This document shows positions 1-4,556 of a DNA stretch of 13,764 nt, one piece after another. This DNA is from an uncultured Lachnospiraceae bacterium (GTDB taxonomy: Bacteria; Bacillota; Clostridia; Lachnospirales; Lachnospiraceae). Below the pieces are notes generated by a model, which was not told the DNA's origin, did no database searches, and worked only from the letters and a program-made list of their open reading frames with translations. Location: the NCBI GenBank assembly GCA_947068385.1, contig CAMTBF010000037.1, positions 1-13,764 on the forward strand, read 5' to 3'. How positions within the stretch are numbered: the first letter of the stretch is position 1; every line of letters starts with the position of its first letter. The position numbers were made by a program, and so were the translations under genes.

Positions 1-296
1 CCAGACAGAGCCTGTGCATTGACCACCATGTGACCAATCCAGGCTATGCCCAGGACGTTGATGATGGCTCCCTTTTTCTTGACGGATGGCTCATTATCCC
101 ATCCTCCCAATTCCCGAGAGGGCGTCCCAAGGGCTTTAGCAAATAATTCTATTTTGGACTGTTGTAAGTCTACCTGGCCTTTTTCGATTTTTGTGATAGA
201 AGAGCGGTCAGTATATCCTGTTAATTTTGCCAGAGCATCTTGTGATAGGCCTTTTTCTTCGCGTAGTTTTTTTATGTTTTGGTATAATTTTAACAT
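1..296 (-). CDS. XRE-family phage repressor (CI-like), 3' part outside window
   Basis: Reading leftward from the ATG at 296-294 gives an uninterrupted frame of 98 codons to the window edge, so the stop is not seen. The N-terminus (MLKLYQNIKKLREEKGLSQ) followed by DALAKLTGYTDRSSITKIEKG is a classic XRE helix-turn-helix at about residues 4-60, and the segment after it (LQQSKIELFAKALGT) is the usual continuation in Firmicutes phage repressors. It is preceded by an AAAGGAAAGG ribosome site and a good leftward promoter, and it diverges from a Cro-like gene, so it is inferred to be the lysogeny repressor. The part after KKKGA is hydrophobic (INVLGIAWIGHMVVNAQ). It starts like the VLGxVxAGIP hinge of LexA/CI-type repressors but does not continue that way, so the type of C-terminal domain is open. 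Confidence 0.85.
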   Translation of the reverse strand, partial: MLKLYQNIKKLREEKGLSQDALAKLTGYTDRSSITKIEKGQVDLQQSKIELFAKALGTPSRELGGWDNEPSVKKKGAIINVLGIAWIGHMVVNAQALS

Positions 297-320
297 TTTA
301 TCCCGCCTTTCCTTTGCTTT

Positions 321-349
321 ATAATAACATGACTGTGAAAAAAAATCAA
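321..349 (-). promoter_or_regulatory. Leftward sigma-A promoter of the repressor gene
   Basis: On the minus strand TTGATT (349-344) and TATTAT (326-321) are separated by 17 nt, close to the sigma-A consensus. The -10 box lies 24 nt upstream of the repressor ATG, and an AAAGGAAAGG ribosome site falls between them. The call rests on consensus match and position only. Confidence 0.65.
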
Positions 350-400
350 CAAATCAGATAAAAATAGTTGACATAAATTCACAACAGTGATATAGTGAAT
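334..400. promoter_or_regulatory. Candidate repressor operators (TTCAC half-sites)
   Basis: The half-site TTCAC(A/T) occurs three times: as TGTGAA at 334-339, TTCACA at 378-383 and AGTGAA at 394-399. The last two form the inverted repeat ATTCAC-N12-GTGAAT (377-400), which spans the spacer and -10 of the rightward promoter. A second symmetry, TCAC-AACA-GTGA (379-390), is nested inside it. The first lies in the spacer of the leftward promoter. The placement suits binding by the flanking HTH proteins, but binding itself is inferred. Confidence 0.45.
368..396 (+). promoter_or_regulatory. Rightward sigma-A early promoter
   Basis: TTGACA (368-373, perfect -35) and TATAGT (391-396) are separated by exactly 17 nt. 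The -10 box lies 28 nt upstream of the Cro-like ATG. This is inferred to be the lytic promoter (P_R equivalent) driving the rightward early operon. No other strong rightward promoter was found before position 9900. Confidence 0.8.
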
Positions 401-402
401 TT

Positions 403-419
403 AAATCAGCAAAGGAGGT
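403..419 (+). repeat. Leader repeat copy 1 with ribosome site
   Basis: AAATCAGCAAA (403-413) runs directly into GGAGGT ahead of the Cro-like gene. The same 11 bases recur at 638-648 ahead of the next gene, and a near copy (AATCAACAAA) lies at 344-353 in the switch region. Confidence 0.6.
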
Positions 420-424
420 ATGAA

Positions 425-637
425 ATGACAGATGTAAAGGCGTTAAAAAAGTGCATTGAGGATTCTGGCATGACTGTTGTCGCTATCGCAGAAAAGTCGG
501 GAATATTGCGGGAAACGTTGTATAATCGCTTGAAAACAGGGGATTTTAAACTTTCGGAGATTTGTGCGTTGTCCACTGTATTAAGACTTGATAGAGATGA
601 TAGAGACAGAATTTTTTTTGCAACAAATAGTGAATAA
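425..637 (+). CDS. Cro-like small HTH regulator
   Basis: This is a 70-residue protein starting MTDVKALKKCIEDSG. The helix-turn-helix is MTVVAIAEKSGILRETLYNRLKTG (about residues 16-39), followed by FKLSEICALSTVLRLDRDDRDRIFF, a common ending in short XRE/Cro proteins of Firmicutes phages. The ATG at 425 has AAAGGAGGT at 411-419. A GTG at 395 in the same frame is rejected because it overlaps the -10 box and has no ribosome site. Position opposite the repressor, directly behind the strong rightward promoter, suggests a Cro-type role: shutting down the repressor promoter on entry into the lytic cycle. The role is inferred from context. Confidence 0.85.
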   Translation: MTDVKALKKCIEDSGMTVVAIAEKSGILRETLYNRLKTGDFKLSEICALSTVLRLDRDDRDRIFFATNSE

Positions 638-660
638 AAATCAGCAAACGAAAGGAGGTA
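638..660 (+). repeat. Leader repeat copy 2 with ribosome site
   Basis: AAATCAGCAAA (638-648) begins one base after the Cro-like stop codon and is followed by CG and the ribosome site AAAGGAGGTA (651-660). It is an exact match to the leader at 403-413, so the translation-start region may have been duplicated. Confidence 0.6.
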
Positions 661-666
661 AGGAAG

Positions 667-786
667 ATGTGGCAATGGCTACAAGAAAATCACCCCATAG
701 CTTACGAGGTGATTTGGAGTGCAGTAGCAGCGATGGGAATAGCCTCAATCGTGATCAGCATCATATGTATTGCAGGCAGAGGCTGA
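667..786 (+). CDS. 39-residue single-pass membrane peptide
   Basis: The ATG at 667 has a perfect AAAGGAGG at 651-658, 8 nt upstream. It opens a 39-codon frame that ends at TGA 784-786. The protein starts MWQWLQENHPIAYEVIWSAV and continues into a hydrophobic stretch (about residues 15-36) ending in GRG, consistent with one membrane helix and a short basic tail. No family is recognised. It is co-oriented with the Cro-like gene, 29 nt downstream, so it should be among the first products of the rightward promoter. Its last 26 nt overlap the 3' end of the convergent gene at 761-1114. Early membrane peptides in this position sometimes act in exclusion or host interference, but nothing here shows which. 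Confidence 0.65.
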   Translation: MWQWLQENHPIAYEVIWSAVAAMGIASIVISIICIAGRG

Positions 787-1114
787 CGATGCTCAGAACG
801 AATGCCGCGATGGCAATCAGAAGAGTGACCCATGCACGGAATTCGGTATGCCTGAAATGTTTCCGCTCTTTAAGGGCTTGGGAGATGGCCGCAATTCCTT
901 TGTAAGTGATTTCCAAGGGAGTATCAAAGGAGATTAGGTCTCCTTCAAGGGGATCTATCTCCACGCCTTTCCTGATATATCCCAGGGACATCAGGTAGTG
1001 TACGGAATCCGATAACGAAAAGGGATCTGCATTTAAGATTGCGCCCAGTTGAGTCAGGTTAAGGGTATGTCGTTCTTTAAAGAGTGTGAGCAGAGATAAT
1101 GTTGTGTCATCCAT
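761..1114 (-). CDS. Winged-helix-like protein with C-terminal membrane anchor, unknown function
   Basis: This is a 117-residue protein on the minus strand, opposite to its neighbours. Start MDDTTLSLLTLFKERHTLNLTQ; residues about 1-60 (LTQLGAILNADPFSLSDSVHYLMSLGYIRKG) resemble a winged helix-turn-helix. After a middle part (ISFDTPLEITYKGIAAISQAL) it ends in a hydrophobic segment (about residues 93-115, LLIAIAAFVLSIVSLCL) that looks like one membrane helix. The ATG at 1114 is preferred because AAAGGA lies 10 nt upstream and a strong leftward promoter lies at 1167-1195. The in-frame ATG at 1195 sits upstream of that promoter. An independent promoter and antisense orientation inside the early operon suggest a lysogeny-expressed accessory (moron-type) gene. 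Function is not recognised. Confidence 0.75.
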   Translation of the reverse strand: MDDTTLSLLTLFKERHTLNLTQLGAILNADPFSLSDSVHYLMSLGYIRKGVEIDPLEGDLISFDTPLEITYKGIAAISQALKERKHFRHTEFRAWVTLLIAIAAFVLSIVSLCLQYI

Positions 1115-1166
1115 AACAGTAAAGTCCTTTCTTGCGTACTCGGCTCTGGCGGGAGCCTGTACCATT

Positions 1167-1195
1167 AGTATAAAAGAGAGGTTAGGGAAAATCAA
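1167..1195 (-). promoter_or_regulatory. Leftward sigma-A promoter of the membrane-anchored winged-helix gene
   Basis: On the minus strand TTGATT (1195-1190) and TATACT (1172-1167) are exactly 17 nt apart. The predicted transcript starts near 1160, leaving a leader of about 45 nt with AAAGGA before the ATG at 1114. The -35 hexamer is the same as that of the repressor promoter. Confidence 0.7.
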
Positions 1196-1234
1196 GACAG
1201 AACAGAAGTCAAATCGGGAAGGAGGTGAGAGCGT

Positions 1235-1474
1235 ATGCCGAGGGTGGCAATCAACAAGAAGAAATACCTGCAGACGGACCTGCGGGAGTGGATGAAGGGC
1301 CGCATGGACACCCTTGGGAAGAACCAGGCGTACATGGGGGAGAAGCTGAGCATGAGCCAGCAGTCATTCGGCAAGCGGCTGAGGAACGGGAACTTCAACA
1401 ACGTGCAGCTCTACGTGATCTTCAAGGAGCTCGAGGCCACGGACGAGAAGATACTGCAGCTGATGAAGCTGTGA
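1235..1474 (+). CDS. Small phage HTH protein
   Basis: This is a 79-residue protein, MPRVAINKKKYLQTDLREWM..., with a basic start and an XRE-like helix-turn-helix around residues 30-55 (NQAYMGEKLSMSQQSFGKRLRNG), followed by LYVIFKELEATDEKILQLMKL. The MPRVAINKKKY start and EATDEKILxLMK ending are typical of a small regulator common in Firmicutes phage early regions; I recognise the type but not a named gene. The ATG at 1235 has GGAAGGAGGTG at 1217-1227. This is the first gene of the GC-rich part of the window, so the compositional change falls at its start. No rightward promoter of its own was found, so read-through from the promoter at 368-396 is likely. Confidence 0.8.
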   Translation: MPRVAINKKKYLQTDLREWMKGRMDTLGKNQAYMGEKLSMSQQSFGKRLRNGNFNNVQLYVIFKELEATDEKILQLMKL

Positions 1475-1510
1475 CAGGCAGCTATATGGCGACAGGAAAG
1501 GAGGAGGTGC

Positions 1511-2338
1511 ATGAACGGAAAAGATGTCAATAGATATCTTACGCTGTTAGACAGGAAGCTCTTCATCGTGGCACATTCCGGAGTGGAGTGGAAACCAGAG
1601 TATGGTCCGGAAATGGAAGCGATTGACCAGGAGCTTGTAGAACTGCGGAAACTGGTAGACCAGGAACATGGAAGGAGGAGAAGGATGGAGAAAGAGGTAC
1701 AGATGAAAGCATTCGCAAGTGAATCAGATTTTGACGAAGCCTATGAGAAGTTCCTGGCGGATCTGCCGCAGGCGGGAATTGCTGTCAGGAGCAGGCATGA
1801 AAGGATGGAGCGCAACTTCACGGCTTATTTAGATGCCTTTGAGAAGTGGGTGTTCCGGCATGCCTACGAGGCCGGATATGCCGCAGCGATGGCGGCAGGC
1901 AGCGGTGTCCCTTGCACGGATAGAGGGACGGTCATGGAGCAGATGAGGCGCGAGGCGCTGTATGCCCAGCGGTCCTACGCCGAAGACCTGCTGCACGATG
2001 TCTATGGCCAGGCGAAGATGGCGCGCCGGCTGGGGGCGATCACCAAGGAGGAGTTCCTGGAGCTGAACTATATGACGGTCTGCTTCATGAACACCGACCA
2101 GGAGTACATACGGCGCCGGAACGAGGCGTTCTTCAATGGCAGCAAGGAAACGGTGAAGGGGTACCGGGTGAAGTACTGGAACGGGGACGGGGACGGCGGG
2201 GAGGACTACATGGAATTCGACCGCGAGGATCAGGCGATGGGCTTCTACAACAGCCTGGATGGGAAAGCGGAAGTCCAGAGGTACATAGGGGAGCGCCATG
2301 AGTACGAAGCGTTCGTGTACCCCACGTTTGAAGTGTAG
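1511..2338 (+). CDS. Hypothetical phage early protein, apparently a fusion of small modules
   Basis: An uninterrupted 275-residue frame starts at ATG 1511, with AAAGGAGG at 1497-1504, 6 nt away. Several parts look like separate small phage proteins. Residues 1-55 start MNGKDVNRYLTLLDRKL and contain GVEWKPEYGPEM. Residues about 58-125 contain LPQAGIAVRSRHERMERNF and HAYEAGYAAAM. Residues about 140-210 contain LLHDVYGQAKMARRLGAIT and EEFLELNYMTV. Residues about 213-275 contain KGYRVKYWNG, YNSLDGKAEVQRYI and end YPTFEV. A good internal ribosome site (AAGGAGG at 1672-1678) precedes an in-frame ATG at 1685, so a shorter second product is possible. The first third is less GC-rich than the rest. The protein is soluble, charged and without recognised catalytic motifs; function unknown. 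The module reading is from memory of similar small proteins and needs a search. Confidence 0.75.
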   Translation: MNGKDVNRYLTLLDRKLFIVAHSGVEWKPEYGPEMEAIDQELVELRKLVDQEHGRRRRMEKEVQMKAFASESDFDEAYEKFLADLPQAGIAVRSRHERMERNFTAYLDAFEKWVFRHAYEAGYAAAMAAGSGVPCTDRGTVMEQMRREALYAQRSYAEDLLHDVYGQAKMARRLGAITKEEFLELNYMTVCFMNTDQEYIRRRNEAFFNGSKETVKGYRVKYWNGDGDGGEDYMEFDREDQAMGFYNSLDGKAEVQRYIGERHEYEAFVYPTFEV

Positions 2339-2350
2339 GAGGGATGCAGA

Positions 2351-2540
2351 GTGACGCACAGGATATTCAACGCGAGCAACGTGCTCGGGACGATAGCTTT
2401 CCTTGCGATGCTCGCGGCCCCGGGGGACATGGGAGGCGGCAATCGAAGGCAAGGGGCCATACATGGCGGCCATAGCCGTGACAGCTATATCCGGGGCATG
2501 CGCGTACCTGTCCATCAGGGAAGGCGGGAAAAAGAGGTAG
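2351..2540 (+). pseudogene. Small two-helix membrane protein gene, interrupted by a +1 frameshift
   Basis: A GTG at 2351 with AGGAGG at 2337-2342 (8 nt gap) starts MTHRIFNASNVLGTIAFLAMLAAPG, with a hydrophobic helix at about residues 8-24. After the C4G5 run at 2418-2426 this frame becomes polar and unlike a protein. In the frame one base later the sequence reads EAAIEGKGPYMAAIAVTAI and SGACAYLSIREGGKKR, then stops at TAG 2538-2540. That gives a second hydrophobic helix and a basic tail. Removing one G from the run restores a continuous 62-residue protein of two membrane helices. This could be a real inactivation, a sequencing error in a homopolymer, or programmed frameshifting. A separate start at ATG 2463 (AAGGGG 6 nt upstream) could still make the second half. 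No function is recognised. Confidence 0.65.
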
Positions 2541-2572
2541 GCCCCATCACCGATCAGAGCAAGGGGCCTACC
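2536..2572. repeat. 10-bp inverted repeat (hairpin) overlapping the end of the broken gene
   Basis: GGTAGGCCCC (2536-2545) and GGGGCCTACC (2563-2572) are perfect inverted repeats with a 17-nt loop. The left arm contains the TAG stop of the frameshifted frame. No T-run follows on the plus strand, so it is not a standard intrinsic terminator. It may be an RNA structure that protects or attenuates the transcript. Confidence 0.7.
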
Positions 2573-2586
2573 AAGGACATAATAAT

Positions 2587-2647
2587 GCGGATGCATCCAT
2601 TATAACGGATGCGGGGGGATAATGCAAGCGTAAGATTCGAGCCCCGC
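2587..2647. repeat. Two further nested inverted repeats in the 2541-2673 gap
   Basis: GCATCC (2593-2598) and GGATGC (2607-2612) flank an 8-nt AT-rich loop. GCGGATGC at 2587-2594 is almost repeated as ACGGATGC. GCGGGG (2611-2616) then pairs with CCCCGC (2642-2647). With the hairpin at 2536-2572 this makes the short gap unusually structured. No promoter is clear here. The ribosome site for the next gene is at 2660-2667. Confidence 0.45.
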
Positions 2648-2673
2648 CGCTTGCCCAGGAAGGAGGATGGGAC

Positions 2674-2814
2674 ATGCCGTACAGGACATGCGCGTACTGC
2701 GGCGCGCACCTGGATCCAGGGGAGACCTGCGACTGCCGGGAGGATGCCGCCATGGAGGACATATATAGGACGAAGAAGGAGGAAGAAGCAGATGTCATTG
2801 GAGAGGAACATTGA
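2674..2814 (+). CDS. 46-residue zinc-ribbon-like protein
   Basis: The ATG at 2674 is preceded by AGGAAGGAGG ending at 2666 and opens a 46-codon frame ending at TGA 2812-2814. The protein begins MPYRTCAYCGAHLDPGETCD and has four cysteines (C6, C9, C19, C21) in a CxxC-x9-CxC arrangement that could bind one zinc ion. It then has an acidic and charged tail ending IGEEH. Short CxxC ribbon proteins of this kind are common in early regions of Firmicutes phages. The partner and role are unknown. Its last 23 nt overlap the next gene in another frame, which suggests coupled translation. Confidence 0.75.
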   Translation: MPYRTCAYCGAHLDPGETCDCREDAAMEDIYRTKKEEEADVIGEEH

Positions 2815-3325
2815 GAGGATCGCGGACGCCATGGAGGCGGTCGCGAGGATGATGGGGGCCCAGGCACCCACCGAGAGGACGGGCCCGGCTGCGCCCCAGG
2901 CAGGCCAGCAGATGCCCGCGCAGCCGTCCATGCAGCAGGCCCGGCAGGAGGGATGGCAGGGGCAGACTCCCCTGCAGGGGAGCGGCCAGCCTGCCCAGAT
3001 GCAGCAGCCCCAGGGGGGCCAGGTGCCGGTGTCCCTGCCCGGGGGCATGGGGGCGCAGTGGCAGGGCGGCACGGCACAGGCCGGTGCTCCCCAGGCCCCG
3101 CCGGTGTCCAGCGCCCAGCCGCCCATGGGGGCGGTGCCGACGACGGCGTCCGCGCAACAGTACACGTTCGACCAGCTGGCGGTAGCTACGGCGAACCTCG
3201 CGTCGTCGGGCAAGGACGTGTTCACGATACTGGGGAGGTTCGGTGCCAGCATGCTGATGGACCTGCCCAAGGAGAGGTACGGCGAGTACGCGGCGGCGCT
3301 GAGAGAGGCAGGTGCGGTGGTCTGA
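2792..3325 (+). CDS. Pro/Gln-rich phage early protein with a conserved-looking C-terminal domain
   Basis: This is a 177-residue protein. The ATG at 2792 (MSLERNIERIADAMEAVARM) is chosen because AAGGAGG lies at 2776-2782; an upstream in-frame ATG at 2609 has no ribosome site and would cover the zinc-ribbon gene. Residues 1-25 form an amphipathic helix. Residues about 27-120 are low complexity, rich in Gln, Pro, Gly, Ala and Met, and probably disordered. Residues about 122-177 (YTFDQLAVATANLASSGKD, then LGRFGASMLMDLPKERYGEY) look like a folded helical domain. It ends at TGATG, overlapping the nuclease gene by one base, so it is translated with the recombination/replication genes. No family name is known to me. 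An accessory to the downstream nuclease and ssDNA-binding protein is a fair guess from position. Confidence 0.8.
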   Translation: MSLERNIERIADAMEAVARMMGAQAPTERTGPAAPQAGQQMPAQPSMQQARQEGWQGQTPLQGSGQPAQMQQPQGGQVPVSLPGGMGAQWQGGTAQAGAPQAPPVSSAQPPMGAVPTTASAQQYTFDQLAVATANLASSGKDVFTILGRFGASMLMDLPKERYGEYAAALREAGAVV

Positions 3326-4554
3326 TGGCGAAGAAGACAGAGGAGAGGAAGCACGCGCTGCTGTCGGCATCCAGCGCGAAGAAGTGGCTGAACTGCACGC
3401 CATCGGCGCGCCTGGAGGACGCAATCCCGGAGGAGCAGAGCCCCTATGCGGCGGAGGGCACCCTGGCACACGGCATCTGCGAGCTGAAGCTGGCGAAGCG
3501 GTTCACGGACAAGAACATGACGGACAAGGCCTACAGGAGCCGGATGGGGAAGCTGGCAAAGGACCCGCTGTACGCCAAGGAGATGGACGGGTTCACCGAC
3601 GCCTACGTGGACTACGTCACCGGGATTGCCTACGGCTTCCCCAGCGCCCCCTACGTGGCGGTGGAGAGGAGGGTGGACTACAGCCCATGGGCGCCGGAGG
3701 GGTTCGGCACCTGCGACTGCATACTGATCCATGGGGACACCATGCACGTATGCGACTTCAAGTACGGGAAGGGCAAAGCGGTCAGCAGCGCCGGGAACCC
3801 CCAGCTGATGCTCTACGCGCTGGGGGCCTGGAACGCGTTCCGGATGATATACCCCATCCGGAAGGTGTCGCTCCATATCATCCAGCCGCGCATCGACAAC
3901 ACGTCCTCCTGGGAGACGTCCGTGGAGGAGCTCCTGCGCTGGGGGGAGGAGACCGTGAAGCCCCAGGCGGAAAAGGCTTTCCGCGGCGAGGGGGAGTGCG
4001 TGCAGGGGGCATGGTGCGACGGCTGCTTCTGCCGCCTGTCCGCCACATGCAGGGCCAGGGCGGAGGCCAACATGTCCCTGATGGCGGAAGCAGAGAACCT
4101 GCCAGGCACCGGGCTGCCCATGATGAAGCTGCCTCCCCAGCTGAGCAACGGGGAGGTGGGAACGCTACTGAAAGAGGCACAGTTCCTGAAGTCCTGGGTG
4201 AACAAGCTGGAGGCCTACGCCCAGGGGGAGATCCTGGCAGGCCGTGCCGTGCCCGGCTGGAAGCTGGTGGAGGGCAGGAGCGTCCGCACCATCCAGGACG
4301 TGGACGCCGCCTATGAGGCGCTGCACGAGGCGGGCTATCCGGAGGCGGCGCTGTACAGGATGCAGCCCCTCCCGCTTGGGGAACTGGAGAAGCTCCTGGA
4401 GAAGGAGCACAAGAAGATACTGGAAAAATTCATCGTCAAGCCGCCGGGAAAGCCGACACTGGTGCCGGATGACGACAAGAGGCCCGCCGTATCGCCCGCA
4501 TCCATAGCGGAGGGCGCCTTCGGCGGGGAGAACGCATATAAGGAGGGAAAGTGA
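3325..4554 (+). CDS. DUF2800 family PD-(D/E)XK nuclease (Cas4/AddB-like)
   Basis: This 409-residue protein starts at ATG 3325 inside the TGATG junction with the previous gene. It has the DUF2800 features: GTLAHGICELKL (H49, E53), VAVERRV (E114), GTCDCILI (D131) and CDFKYGKGK (D144, K146), the last two being the metal-binding Asp and D-x-K of PD-(D/E)XK nucleases, then Q160 and Y164 of motif QLMLY. Cysteines C24 and C231, C234, C242 (with C236) follow the one-plus-three pattern that holds a 4Fe-4S cluster in Cas4 and AddB. The likely role is a DNA exonuclease in phage recombination or replication, working with the ssDNA-binding protein next door. The iron-sulphur cluster is inferred from the pattern. 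The C-terminus ends in the peptide AEGAFGGENAY (residues 395-405), which recurs in the next protein. Confidence 0.9.
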   Translation: MAKKTEERKHALLSASSAKKWLNCTPSARLEDAIPEEQSPYAAEGTLAHGICELKLAKRFTDKNMTDKAYRSRMGKLAKDPLYAKEMDGFTDAYVDYVTGIAYGFPSAPYVAVERRVDYSPWAPEGFGTCDCILIHGDTMHVCDFKYGKGKAVSSAGNPQLMLYALGAWNAFRMIYPIRKVSLHIIQPRIDNTSSWETSVEELLRWGEETVKPQAEKAFRGEGECVQGAWCDGCFCRLSATCRARAEANMSLMAEAENLPGTGLPMMKLPPQLSNGEVGTLLKEAQFLKSWVNKLEAYAQGEILAGRAVPGWKLVEGRSVRTIQDVDAAYEALHEAGYPEAALYRMQPLPLGELEKLLEKEHKKILEKFIVKPPGKPTLVPDDDKRPAVSPASIAEGAFGGENAYKEGK

Positions 4555-4556
4555 CC

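Noticed and set aside
46..324. Plus-strand 92-codon frame at the left end
   Set aside because: It lies opposite the repressor gene, whose minus-strand translation is a clear HTH protein with promoter and ribosome site.
1115..1195. Longer start (ATG at 1195) for the leftward winged-helix gene
   Set aside because: It would begin upstream of the consensus promoter at 1167-1195; the ATG at 1114 has a ribosome site.
2536..2572. Intrinsic terminator
   Set aside because: The stem is good but no T-run follows it, so only a hairpin is claimed.
2629..2650. tRNA-like stretch ATTCGAGCCCCGCC
   Set aside because: It resembles a T-loop but the T-stem does not pair and no anticodon arm or acceptor of proper length is present; not a tRNA or attachment site.
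2554..3876. Long minus-strand open frame (440 codons)
   Set aside because: Mirror of GC-rich coding on the plus strand; low-complexity translation, and the plus strand here carries the Pro/Gln-rich protein and the DUF2800 nuclease.
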